Positions 1 through 7,888 of a DNA stretch of 64,000 nt are shown piece by piece (positions within the stretch are counted from its first letter, which is position 1; each line of letters starts with the position of its first letter). This stretch comes from DAOPKN01 sp035391225. Lineage in GTDB: Bacteria; Thermotogota; Thermotogae; MWEM01. The notes below the pieces were generated by a model. That model had not been told where the DNA came from. It saw only the letters and a list, made by a program, of their open reading frames with translations, and did no database searches. The translations under genes were made by a program, and so were the position numbers. The stretch spans positions 16,018-80,017 of the forward strand of contig DAOPKN010000008.1 of the NCBI GenBank assembly GCA_035391225.1, written 5' to 3'.

Positions 1-345
1 GCCCAGTCCCCTGCCCGAGAGTTTGGCTACCTTCACGCCGCAAGCGGCAACGAGCGGGAGCAACGACAGCGTCGTCTTGTCACCCACACCCCCGGTGGAG
101 TGCTTGTCCACCTTCACACCGGGTATCGGGGACAGATCGATGGTGTCGCCGGAGAAGCGCATGCTTTGGGTTAGGTTCACCGATTCCTCGGGGTCCATGT
201 GGCGAAAGAACACCGCCATCAGGAAAGCCGCCATCTGGTAGTCCGTGATTTCCCCCTGGACGAATCCGTTGACCATGAAATCGATTTCTTCCCGGCTCAA
301 ACGGTTGCCATCCCTCTTCTTCAAGATCACATCGTAGGCCCTCAT
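1..345 (-). CDS. pdp: Pyrimidine-nucleoside phosphorylase, N-terminal part (runs off the window)
   Basis: Only the first 115 codons are in the window. The protein starts MRAYDVILKKRDG and continues with LSREEIDFMVNG, an N-terminal helical pattern of the thymidine/pyrimidine-nucleoside phosphorylase family. It then has the conserved KVDKHSTGGVGDKT segment, whose Lys-His-Ser/Gly loop binds phosphate. The family splits thymidine, uridine or deoxyuridine with phosphate to release the base and (deoxy)ribose-1-phosphate in nucleoside salvage. The ATG overlaps the rnhB stop by 4 nt (ATGA), and GGGGGA lies about 9 nt upstream, so it is the last visible gene of the long minus-strand operon. The N-terminus alone cannot separate PdpA from DeoA. 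Confidence 0.9.
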   Translation of the reverse strand, partial: MRAYDVILKKRDGNRLSREEIDFMVNGFVQGEITDYQMAAFLMAVFFRHMDPEESVNLTQSMRFSGDTIDLSPIPGVKVDKHSTGGVGDKTTLSLLPLVAACGVKVAKLSGRGLG

Positions 346-1046
346 GCAGTTTGTTCCCCCTTTTTTTGCCAAACGGCCTGTTTTCGTTCTTCGGAAACCC
401 TTCCCTGGCGCACCCATCTGCAAAGCTTCTCCTCTTGAAGCTTCTCCCAAACGGGGCGGAAGGTGAGTCGATGCAACGGGCTTGGCCCGAATTGTTCGAG
501 TTCCCAAAGGTGCCGCGCCGTACCGTATCCCTTGTGGTGGGAAAAACGGAAACGCGGGAAGAGTCCCTCGTATTGTACCATCATTCGATCCCGAACGACC
601 TTTGCCACGATGGAAGCCAAGGCTATACGCGGGGAAAGCCCATCCCCCCCCACGATCTGCACGTTGGGGAACAGCAGCCGCAAGTGCGCTCCGTCCACCA
701 ACGCAAGGTGGAAGGGAACCCCCAGCGCATCCACCGCCCGCTGCATGGCAAGGCTGGTTGCATTCAAGATGTTCCGGCAGTCGATCTCCTCCGGGTCTGC
801 ATAACCCGTGCCGTACGGCACTTGGTTTTGCACGAGGAAACGGAAGATGTTTTCCCGCCGCGTGGCCGAAAGCTTCTTGGAATCGTTCAGTTCCGGGAAA
901 TGTGCCACGATCTCTCCCAGCAGCGTTTCCCCAAGGAACACGCATCCTGCCACCACCGGTCCCGCCAACGGTCCTCGCCCGGCTTCATCGATGCCCACAA
1001 CCCGTTCACCCTTTGCCATGTAGCTCTGATCGAAATCCAACTGCAC
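342..1046 (-). CDS. rnhB: Ribonuclease HII
   Basis: This gene encodes the type 2 RNase H, which removes RNA from RNA-DNA hybrids and single ribonucleotides from DNA. The protein has the signature GIDEAGRGPLAGPVVA with the catalytic Asp-Glu pair near residues 20-21. It also has ALVDGAH with a further catalytic Asp near 118, SIVAKVVRD, and the HKGYGT motif. I chose the GTG at 1046 because AAGG lies 8 nt upstream and the N-terminus VQLDFDQSY fits the family. An internal ATG at 1019 is possible but would clip this segment. The gene starts 16 nt after the ecfT stop and overlaps the next gene by 4 nt, so the genes are probably co-translated. The product is 234 aa, normal for the family. Confidence 0.95.
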   Translation of the reverse strand: MQLDFDQSYMAKGERVVGIDEAGRGPLAGPVVAGCVFLGETLLGEIVAHFPELNDSKKLSATRRENIFRFLVQNQVPYGTGYADPEEIDCRNILNATSLAMQRAVDALGVPFHLALVDGAHLRLLFPNVQIVGGDGLSPRIALASIVAKVVRDRMMVQYEGLFPRFRFSHHKGYGTARHLWELEQFGPSPLHRLTFRPVWEKLQEEKLCRWVRQGRVSEERKQAVWQKKGEQTA

Positions 1047-1062
1047 TTGGGAGACCTTCTTC

Positions 1063-1869
1063 CTACGTGAAAAGGAACCGATCCAACAGCAGCAAGCCGG
1101 TGAAAAAACCCAGCACTCCCACCAGGAAAAACCCATCACGTCGTTGGGCCTTGGGTTGAAAAAACTTCACCCTGCCTTCCACACCGCGGTACCCGCGCAC
1201 GTCCATCGCAAGCGCAAGCTCCTCCGCACGCTGGAAAGTCCCCAGCAATAGGGGAACAAGTACCGGCAGAAACGCTTTCAATCGCTGCAAAAGCCTACCG
1301 CTGTCAAACGCGGCACCCCTGCTGCGCTGGGCATCCACGAGGTGTTGTGCCTCCGCGGTGATCACGGGGACGAATCGAATGGCGAGTGAAAGAATCATGG
1401 CAGTCTCATGGGAAAAAGAGCGCCGAAAGCCCACGTGGTTCATCATCCACTCCAACCCATCGGCAATGCGTACGGGGGAAGTGGTTGCGGAAAAAAGGGT
1501 GGAAACCAGTACCACCGCCACCAAGCGTAGCACGTACAGCAATCCACGAACCAACCCTTGCTCGTACAACAGAAAAGGTCCCCATCGCAGCAGAACCCTT
1601 CCCTGCCCCGAAAAAAGGGAGAACAAAAATGCCAGCAAAAGCAGGAACCAAATGGAGCGCAGCGGTCGGAAAAGAAAAAAGAACCCGATGCGCGACCCCC
1701 ATCCTGCCACGAGAACCATGGCCACCAGGATGCCCAGGGTGGCAAAACTGCCCAGCCAGAAGACCACCACCATGGCCACCACCACCGCCACGAGCTTGCA
1801 CCGCGCATCCAACGCGTGCACGGGCGAATCCACCGGCACGAAACCCCCAAAGCCAAAAGTGGGAATCAT
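1063..1869 (-). CDS. ecfT: ECF transporter transmembrane subunit EcfT
   Basis: This 268-aa membrane protein has about five to six hydrophobic segments. Its cytoplasmic region contains the two coupling-helix signatures of EcfT: AQRSRG near residue 183 and AMDVRGYRG near residue 223. These Ala-Arg-Ser/Gly motifs dock onto the EcfA ATPases. EcfT couples ATP hydrolysis to interchangeable S components for vitamin or metal uptake. No EcfA or S component is visible nearby, so it probably works with subunits encoded elsewhere. The ATG overlaps the ispF stop by 4 nt. Between ispF and rnhB this looks like a co-transcribed housekeeping position rather than a transporter locus. Confidence 0.88.
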   Translation of the reverse strand: MIPTFGFGGFVPVDSPVHALDARCKLVAVVVAMVVVFWLGSFATLGILVAMVLVAGWGSRIGFFFLFRPLRSIWFLLLLAFLFSLFSGQGRVLLRWGPFLLYEQGLVRGLLYVLRLVAVVLVSTLFSATTSPVRIADGLEWMMNHVGFRRSFSHETAMILSLAIRFVPVITAEAQHLVDAQRSRGAAFDSGRLLQRLKAFLPVLVPLLLGTFQRAEELALAMDVRGYRGVEGRVKFFQPKAQRRDGFFLVGVLGFFTGLLLLDRFLFT

Positions 1870-2357
1870 TCCTTGCTTTCCACGAGCACCACGGCTTTGG
1901 CACTCATTCCTTCCCCGCGTCCTTCGAAACCCAACCCCTCGGTGGTGGTGGCCTTGACCCCCACACGTCCCACGGGGAGCTGCAGCATCTGGGCAATGTT
2001 TCGCTGCATGGTTGGCACCCAGGGTGCAAGCCGGGGTTCTTGTGCCACGATAACCAGGTCTACGTTGCAGACCCGCATTTTTTGCCCGCGAAGCATGTGT
2101 ACCACCCGTGCGAGGAGTTCACCACTATCGGCACCCTGGAACGACACGTCCGAATCGGGGAAGAACGTACCGATATCCCCCAACCCCGCTGCGCCCAGCA
2201 ACGCATCCATCACCGCGTGCAGCGCAACGTCCGCATCCGAATGCCCGAGGAGCCCCTTTTCAAAGGGAACCTCTACTCCCCCGAGAACCAGCTTCCGGCC
2301 AGGCACAAGGCGATGCACGTCGTAGCCAATCCCCACGCGGATGTCAGCGGCATGCAT
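1866..2357 (-). CDS. ispF: 2-C-methyl-D-erythritol 2,4-cyclodiphosphate synthase
   Basis: IspF catalyses the cyclisation step of the MEP isoprenoid pathway, forming MEcPP and releasing CMP. The 163-aa protein has the metal-binding DVH motif (Asp13, His15), the LGHSDADVALHA motif with His47, and the C-terminal KATTTEGLGFEGRGEG signature that contacts the nucleotide. The length is standard for the homotrimeric enzyme. It lies 6 nt downstream of dnaN with GGGG about 9 nt before the ATG. Its presence indicates that this organism makes isoprenoids by the MEP route. No ispD is fused or adjacent. Confidence 0.96.
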   Translation of the reverse strand: MHAADIRVGIGYDVHRLVPGRKLVLGGVEVPFEKGLLGHSDADVALHAVMDALLGAAGLGDIGTFFPDSDVSFQGADSGELLARVVHMLRGQKMRVCNVDLVIVAQEPRLAPWVPTMQRNIAQMLQLPVGRVGVKATTTEGLGFEGRGEGMSAKAVVLVESKE

Positions 2358-2363
2358 CCAGGA

Positions 2364-3482
2364 TTACCCCATGCGCACGGGCATCACGATATGCAAAAAC
2401 CCCTTGATATCCATTTCGTTCATCTGCAGCGGGCTGTTCGCGTCCACCAAGCCAATCTCAACCTTTTCCCCCTTCAAGTGCTGCAACCCTTCGATCAAGA
2501 AACGGGGGTTGAACGCGATGGTGAGGTCTTTTCCCTCTTGCTCCACTTCAAAGGGGATATCGGCATCGCCCTTGTCGATGGAGCGGGCGATGATGCGCAG
2601 GGTGTTGTCGCGGATTTCCAAGCGCACGCTTTCCCCACTGGCACGGGTGATGATTTGCACGAATTTGAGGTGCTTGAGCAACCTTTCCCTGTCGGCGATC
2701 AACTTGGTCTTGAAGCCGGAAGGTAACACCCTGCGGTAATCCGGGAAGTTGATTTCCAAAAGCCGCGACACGAATTGCACCTTTTCCGTTTGGAATCCGA
2801 TGCGTTTACCATCGTACAAGAGCGAGAACGTATCTTCCTGGTTTTCCCGCAAGAAATGGACGATTTCCTTCATGGCCTTGAGCGAAATCAGGAACTGCTT
2901 CCCTTCGTCCAAGCCGGTTTCGCTCTCTTCCAAGATATCTTCTTCTGCCAGCGCCAGGCGAAAACCGTCGGCGCACACCAGGCGCAGAAGCGTCCCGGAG
3001 AATTCCCAGAACATTCCGTTGAGATTCCGCATGAACTCGTCCGGGGAAGCGGAGAAAATCACCCGCTCGACCATCTGCTGCAAGATCTCGCTCGGCAACA
3101 CGATGGCCTGCCCGATGTCCATGAAATTCACATCCGGAAAGTCTTCTGCGGGCATGGTGGGCAAGTGGAGGAAACCTTTTCCCGTGTGAATTTTGAGTAC
3201 GTTGCCTTCCAATTCGCAGCGCACCTGGTCGGCCAGGGAATTCTTGGCAATTTCATCGAGCGTCCGCGCATCCACAACGGTTGCAAATTCCCCTTCCACC
3301 AGCGTATTTTGCAGTTCCACCTGGATGGAGATTTCCATGTCGGTGGCTTGCAAGAAAACCTTCCCCTCGCGCACGAAAAGGTGTACACCTGACAAAATGG
3401 GCTTAATCGCCTTTGCAGGAATCACGTTGGTGATCCGCGCGGTGGCATATTCCAGTTCCTTCCGGTTCACGGTAAACTGCAT
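2364..3482 (-). CDS. dnaN: DNA polymerase III sliding clamp (beta subunit)
   Basis: The 372-aa product has the threefold-repeated DNA clamp fold. It starts MQFTVNRKELEYATARITNVIPAKAIKPILSG and has the C-terminal processivity-clamp ending IKGFLHIVMPVRM. The clamp encircles DNA and tethers PolC/DnaE and other clamp-binding proteins. The ATG at 3482 has GGGAGG six nt upstream; an in-frame TTG two codons earlier is a worse start. The gene lies 12 nt after hutH and 6 nt before ispF in a mixed operon, not beside dnaA, so it gives no evidence that the replication origin is nearby. Confidence 0.96.
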   Translation of the reverse strand: MQFTVNRKELEYATARITNVIPAKAIKPILSGVHLFVREGKVFLQATDMEISIQVELQNTLVEGEFATVVDARTLDEIAKNSLADQVRCELEGNVLKIHTGKGFLHLPTMPAEDFPDVNFMDIGQAIVLPSEILQQMVERVIFSASPDEFMRNLNGMFWEFSGTLLRLVCADGFRLALAEEDILEESETGLDEGKQFLISLKAMKEIVHFLRENQEDTFSLLYDGKRIGFQTEKVQFVSRLLEINFPDYRRVLPSGFKTKLIADRERLLKHLKFVQIITRASGESVRLEIRDNTLRIIARSIDKGDADIPFEVEQEGKDLTIAFNPRFLIEGLQHLKGEKVEIGLVDANSPLQMNEMDIKGFLHIVMPVRMG

Positions 3483-3494
3483 AACCAACCTCCC

Positions 3495-5000
3495 TTATGA
3501 ATGAAAACCCGCCACGGGTACGGGGTGTGTGCGAATCCAATCCAGGATGGCTTGGAAATCATCCCCAAAGTAGCGATCGCCCGTGTACGGTTGCAATAGT
3601 CCTTCCAACTGTTCCACCAACGGTAACAGCCTTCGGCCCGTTTCCAACGGTTTCAAAAAAGCCAGCCCCCGAAGGGCCAGCATGGTTTCAATGGCCACGA
3701 TTTTTTCGGCGTTTTGCAGGATGGACAATGCTTTTCGTGCCGCAATGGAACCCATGGAAACGTGATCCTCCTGGTACGCCGAGGTGGGGATGGAATCCAC
3801 CGATGCGGGGTGGCTCAAGCTCTTGTTCTCCGATACCAGTGCGGCAGCGGTGTATTGCCAGAGCATGTACCCCGAATGCAAACCCTGGCTTCCGCGGGAA
3901 AGGAACGCGGGGAGCGAGGAAACCATCGGGTTCACCAACCGATCAATTCTCCTTTCCGTGATCGAACCCAGTTCGCACAGCGCGATGGACAAGAAGTCCG
4001 CAACCAGCGCCAGGGGTTCTCCGTGGAAGTTCCCTCCCGACAATCCTTCTTCGCCGAAAATCAAGGGGTTATCGGTGACAGAATTCATCTCGCGCTCCAC
4101 GACCTGGCGCACGTATTCCACCGTATCCCACACCGCCCCGTACACTTGCGGAATGGCACGCAGGCTGTAGGCATCTTGCACCTTGCCGCAATTCTTATGG
4201 GACTCGCGGATGGTACTGCCTTCGAGCAACTCGTTCATATGGCGTGCCACGCATTGCTGCCCGGGGTGGGGGCGAAGCTGTTGTATGCGCGGATCGAACG
4301 GGATGGTAGAAGCCCGCAGCGCATCCACGCTCATGGCGGCGGAAACCATTACCCACTCCAACAATTGGAGGGATCGGCGAAGGGCTTCGCATAGCACCGC
4401 GTTCATCATCTGCGTACCGTTGAGAAGGGCCAACCCTTCCTTTTGCACCGGTTCCAAGCTTTTCAAACCGGCTTGCTGCAACGCATCCGCCGCAGCGAGG
4501 CGTTTCCCCTTCCACTCCACCATCCCCTGGCCCATCATGGCCATGGCAATGTGTGCCAGCGGGGCCAGATCTCCGCTCGCACCCACCGAACCCTGCGTGG
4601 GAACCAACGGATGAATCCCCTTGTTCAACATATCCACCAGCAGCGAAACCGAAGAGGGACGGATCCCCGAAAACCCTTTCACAAGGGAATTGGCGCGCAG
4701 CAACATCATCCCACGCACCAGGGGTGCCTCGAAAAGCTCGCCCACCCCCGCGGCGTGGCTCAAGATGATATTCCTCTGCAGCTCCCCCACTGCCCCCGGA
4801 TCGATGCTCACGGAGGCAAGTGCACCAAAACCCGTACTCACGCCGTACACGATTTTTCCGGTGCGCACGAATTGGGCAACTTGCTCCGCGCTTTTCTCCA
4901 TGGCGGGAAGGCACGCCGCGTCGATGCGCACCTGCTCGTCTTCGTGGCACACCTTCCACACTTGTTCCAAAGTAAGGCTGTTCCCGTCGATATGGATCAT
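3495..5000 (-). CDS. hutH: Histidine ammonia-lyase
   Basis: HutH converts L-histidine to urocanate plus ammonia. The 501-aa protein has the MIO prosthetic-group motif ASGDLAPLAH, with Ala141-Ser142-Gly143 at almost exactly the positions known for HutH. It also has NIILSHAAGVGE, where the Ser-His pair is typical of histidine rather than phenylalanine or tyrosine lyases, and later QEDHVSMGSIAARKA. The ATG at 5000 is preceded by GGGGGA at about 7 nt; a GTG six codons upstream is the alternative. No hutU, hutI or hutG is visible. The gene sits between an ABC-F ATPase and dnaN, so it is either an orphan or its partners are elsewhere. An aminomutase is a less likely reading. Confidence 0.92.
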   Translation of the reverse strand: MIHIDGNSLTLEQVWKVCHEDEQVRIDAACLPAMEKSAEQVAQFVRTGKIVYGVSTGFGALASVSIDPGAVGELQRNIILSHAAGVGELFEAPLVRGMMLLRANSLVKGFSGIRPSSVSLLVDMLNKGIHPLVPTQGSVGASGDLAPLAHIAMAMMGQGMVEWKGKRLAAADALQQAGLKSLEPVQKEGLALLNGTQMMNAVLCEALRRSLQLLEWVMVSAAMSVDALRASTIPFDPRIQQLRPHPGQQCVARHMNELLEGSTIRESHKNCGKVQDAYSLRAIPQVYGAVWDTVEYVRQVVEREMNSVTDNPLIFGEEGLSGGNFHGEPLALVADFLSIALCELGSITERRIDRLVNPMVSSLPAFLSRGSQGLHSGYMLWQYTAAALVSENKSLSHPASVDSIPTSAYQEDHVSMGSIAARKALSILQNAEKIVAIETMLALRGLAFLKPLETGRRLLPLVEQLEGLLQPYTGDRYFGDDFQAILDWIRTHPVPVAGFHS

Positions 5001-5026
5001 TCCCCATCCCCCGTTCACCGAAATCG

Positions 5027-6871
5027 TTATTCGCCCAACTGCTCTTCCAACTGGGAATACTCTTGCTCGGTGTCTTCGAGTTCCTGGAGCAAACCTTCCA
5101 TTTCCCGCGAAAGCTCCCGTTCCTCGCGTTGGAGTTTTTGCAACTTCTCGAAGTTCCCACCGGAAAACAGTTCGCCTTGCACCTGCTTGAGCGCTTCTTC
5201 CCTTTGCTCGAAGGTTTTCTCGATTTGCTGCATCCGTTCTTGCAAGGCTTTCATGCGGTTTCGCACTTTTTTCTGCTGCTCGAAATCCACTTTCTTCCGC
5301 TTTTTCTCCCGGTTGTTTCCCGACTGCCGGGAAAAGCCCGAAGCTTGTTCCAGGTACGCATCCAACGAGTGGATAGCATAGATACCGTTCCTGCGGAGCA
5401 GCAAAAGACGGTTCGAAACCTTCTTCAACAACCGCCGGTCGTGTGTCACCATCAGAACGGCGCCCTTGTACTCCGAGAGTACTTCTTCCAAGCGTTCAAT
5501 GGAATCCAGGTCCAGGTGGTTGGTTGGTTCGTCGAGAACCAGGAAGTTGGGGGCATGCAGGATGATCTTGGCCAACGACAGCTTGAGCTTTTCTCCACCG
5601 CTCAACACGGAGACCGGCTTGAAAACGTCTTCCCCGAAGAAGCCAAAGCGCCCGGCGTACTTGCGTACCTCGAAATCGTTCCAGGAAGGAACCTGCAGGT
5701 ACAGTTCGTTGTACACATCGTTTTCCGGATGCAAATCCGAGAGGTCCTGCGAGAGAAAGGCAGGCTTGGCTTTGGATGCAAGCTGCAATTCCCCGCTCCA
5801 GGGAGACAGTTCCCCGGCGATCAAGCGAAGCAGAGTGGTCTTGCCGACCCCGTTCTTTCCCAGAAGAACGACCTTCTGTTCGCGTTCCACCTCGAAGGAA
5901 ACGTCGTGAAACAGCGGCGCATCCTCGAAACCCACGCAAATGTTTTCTGCCCGCAACACGATGCGTTCGGTGCGCGAAGGTTCTGGCAACCGCCCGAGGC
6001 TCGCGCTCGTTTCTTCCAAAGCGTCCAACTGCCCCGCCTTTTCTTCCAGGCGGGCAAGCATCTTCTCCCGGCTGTGCATGAGCTTGTAAAACTTTTCTTG
6101 CCCCCATCGCCGGTACTGCTCGATGATGGCCTTCTGGCGATCGATTTCCCGTGCCATGTTCTTGGCCTCGCGCTGCAGGGTCAACGCCTTTTTTTCCCGC
6201 TGCTGCAGGTATTCCTCGTAGCCGGTGTTGAACACCCAAAACGAGCGCCCGTTGATTTCCACCACGCGGTTTGCGGTGGCAGAAACCAGTTCTCGGTCGT
6301 GGGAAATCATCAGGATTGCCCCGGGATAGGACACCAACACCTTTTCGAGCCAGTACACGGAGGGAAGGTCGAGGTGGTTGGTTGGCTCGTCCAAAAGCAA
6401 CAGATCATGGTCTTTCAAGAACAGTTTTCCCAGGGAAATGCGCGTGAGCTCCCCTCCGCTGAACGTTTCGAGCGGGCGCTGCCAATCCTCCTCGTCGAAT
6501 TCCAGACCCTTGAGGATGGAGCGGATCTTCTTCTCGTAGGCCAACATCTCGTGGTCGATCTCCTGTTCTCCGGGCAGATGAATGGCTTTTCGCGTGTGCT
6601 CGAAAACCTGTTCGAACTCCTCCCAGAGCAACCGTTGCGGGAATTGCACACGAAACTGGCTTTGAAAACCCATGTCAAGCCCGTTGCGCCGCACCACCTG
6701 GCCTTCCCAGGGTGCCATTTCCCCACGCAACAAGGAGAGGAACGTGGACTTGCCACATCCGTTGGGCCCAATCAGCGCAACTTTTTGCCCTTCTTCCAAT
6801 TGCAGGTTGACCTTCTCGAACAAAAGGGTATCGTCAAACCCAAAACTGAGGTTCTCGGTTTTTAGCAGCAT
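5027..6871 (-). CDS. ABC-F family ATPase (ribosome-associated type)
   Basis: This 614-aa protein has two complete ABC domains and no membrane segments, which is the ABC-F architecture. Domain 1 has Walker A GPNGCGKST near residue 36, signature FSGGE and Walker B LLLLDEPTNHLD. Domain 2 has GKNGVGKTT, LSGGEK and FLVLDEPTNHLD. A charged helical linker (about residues 235-300) joins them, and a coiled-coil C-terminal extension rich in Glu, Gln and Lys follows, as in Uup-like members. ABC-F proteins act on stalled or antibiotic-bound ribosomes; which subtype this is cannot be told. The ATG at 6871 has AGGAT upstream, and an extended -10 promoter lies 70 nt further upstream. Confidence 0.92.
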   Translation of the reverse strand: MLLKTENLSFGFDDTLLFEKVNLQLEEGQKVALIGPNGCGKSTFLSLLRGEMAPWEGQVVRRNGLDMGFQSQFRVQFPQRLLWEEFEQVFEHTRKAIHLPGEQEIDHEMLAYEKKIRSILKGLEFDEEDWQRPLETFSGGELTRISLGKLFLKDHDLLLLDEPTNHLDLPSVYWLEKVLVSYPGAILMISHDRELVSATANRVVEINGRSFWVFNTGYEEYLQQREKKALTLQREAKNMAREIDRQKAIIEQYRRWGQEKFYKLMHSREKMLARLEEKAGQLDALEETSASLGRLPEPSRTERIVLRAENICVGFEDAPLFHDVSFEVEREQKVVLLGKNGVGKTTLLRLIAGELSPWSGELQLASKAKPAFLSQDLSDLHPENDVYNELYLQVPSWNDFEVRKYAGRFGFFGEDVFKPVSVLSGGEKLKLSLAKIILHAPNFLVLDEPTNHLDLDSIERLEEVLSEYKGAVLMVTHDRRLLKKVSNRLLLLRRNGIYAIHSLDAYLEQASGFSRQSGNNREKKRKKVDFEQQKKVRNRMKALQERMQQIEKTFEQREEALKQVQGELFSGGNFEKLQKLQREERELSREMEGLLQELEDTEQEYSQLEEQLGE

Positions 6872-6942
6872 GGCGATCCTACTTTCCAAAGGGGTACCGT
6901 TTTTCCCCGCGCGATTCGATGAACGAAGCCCGGGGGGAATTA

Positions 6943-6951
6943 ATTATACCA
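6943..6951 (-). promoter_or_regulatory. Extended -10 promoter for the ABC-F/hutH/dnaN operon
   Basis: On the minus strand the sequence reads TGG-TATAAT, a TGn extended -10 hexamer. It overlaps the mraY stop codon and lies about 70 nt before the ABC-F start. No good -35 box is visible. The position suggests that the mur genes and the ABC-F-to-pdp genes are separate transcripts or partly coupled ones. Confidence 0.6.
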
Positions 6952-7888
6952 GAACTAGTGCCAGGGACAGCACCACCCCGAGGAAGTTTGCGATCCAAAA
7001 ACGGATGACGATTTGGCTTTCCCGCCAACCCAGAAGTTCGAAGTGGTGGTGGATGGGGCTCATGCGAAAGATCTTGCGGTGGAATATCTTGAAGGAAGAA
7101 ACCTGGAGTACCACGCTGAGCACTTCGATCCAGAACACGAGGGAGAGGAAGACGAAGAAGATGGCGGAACGGGTGCAAAGGGCCACGGTGCCAATCACCC
7201 CTCCCAACGCAAGCGCACCGGCATCCCCCATGAAAATGGACGCGGGCTTGACGTTGAACCAAAGGAACCCCAGCAAGGCTCCCGCCAGGAACAACATGGA
7301 GTAGTCCGAAACGCCCAGCAGGATCATGAGAAGTTGCGCTCCCAGGGCAGAAATGAGCGCCGTCCCCCCGGAAAGACCATCGAGACCGTCGGTAAGGTTG
7401 GTGGCATTGGAAAACCCCGTGAGGTACAGCACGAAAAAGAGTGGATAGACCCACCCCAGGTGCAGCTCAAAGGAACTGGAAAACAGCATGATGGGGCTTT
7501 GCACCTCGTGACCCTGTATCACGAAGAACAACACCAGCGAAGCCGCGAGTTGGAGCAAGAACTTGCTGCGCGCACTCAACCCGTGGGAATTCTTCTGGCG
7601 AATGCTGAGCGCATCATCCAACAATCCAATTCCCCCGAAGAAAAGGGTGGCCAGCACGACGGGTACGAAAAGGGGACTGGGGGAAAAAAACTGGAATCCC
7701 ACGTAGAAAGCAAGGAAGACCAGCAGGAACAGAACGCCTCCAGCCGTGGGAGTTCCCTGCTTGTAGTTGTGCAGCTGTGGCCCTTCTTCACGAACGTATT
7801 GCACGATCCCCCGGGAACGAAACAGCGGAATCATTCCCTTGAAAAAAAGGATCGTCAGCAACCCTTCAATCAGAAAAAGCCAGGACAT
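6944..7888 (-). CDS. mraY: Phospho-N-acetylmuramoyl-pentapeptide transferase (lipid I synthase)
   Basis: MraY transfers phospho-MurNAc-pentapeptide to undecaprenyl phosphate to make lipid I at the inner face of the membrane. The 314-aa protein has about ten hydrophobic helices. Visible motifs are GGIGLLDDALS (the first Asp-Asp active-site motif), NATNLTDGLDGLSGG (nucleophile region), FMGDAGALALGG, and MSPIHHHFELLGW (the HHH motif). The ATG lies inside the 3' end of murF, with a 23 nt overlap, so the two genes are probably translationally coupled. Gene order murE-murF-mraY is the usual dcw order, but murD, ftsW and murG do not follow. Confidence 0.95.
   Translation of the reverse strand: MSWLFLIEGLLTILFFKGMIPLFRSRGIVQYVREEGPQLHNYKQGTPTAGGVLFLLVFLAFYVGFQFFSPSPLFVPVVLATLFFGGIGLLDDALSIRQKNSHGLSARSKFLLQLAASLVLFFVIQGHEVQSPIMLFSSSFELHLGWVYPLFFVLYLTGFSNATNLTDGLDGLSGGTALISALGAQLLMILLGVSDYSMLFLAGALLGFLWFNVKPASIFMGDAGALALGGVIGTVALCTRSAIFFVFLSLVFWIEVLSVVLQVSSFKIFHRKIFRMSPIHHHFELLGWRESQIVIRFWIANFLGVVLSLALVLV

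Noticed and set aside
2364..3482. A replication origin beside dnaN
   Set aside because: No dnaA, no DnaA-box cluster and no AT-rich unwinding region is visible; dnaN is simply within a mixed operon.
5063..6865. A 600-residue open frame on the plus strand opposite the ABC-F gene
   Set aside because: It is a mirror of the ABC-F coding strand caused by its codon pattern; the composition is not protein-like and no domain or ribosome-binding site is present. Several other long antisense frames (for example 40981-42804) were rejected for the same reason.
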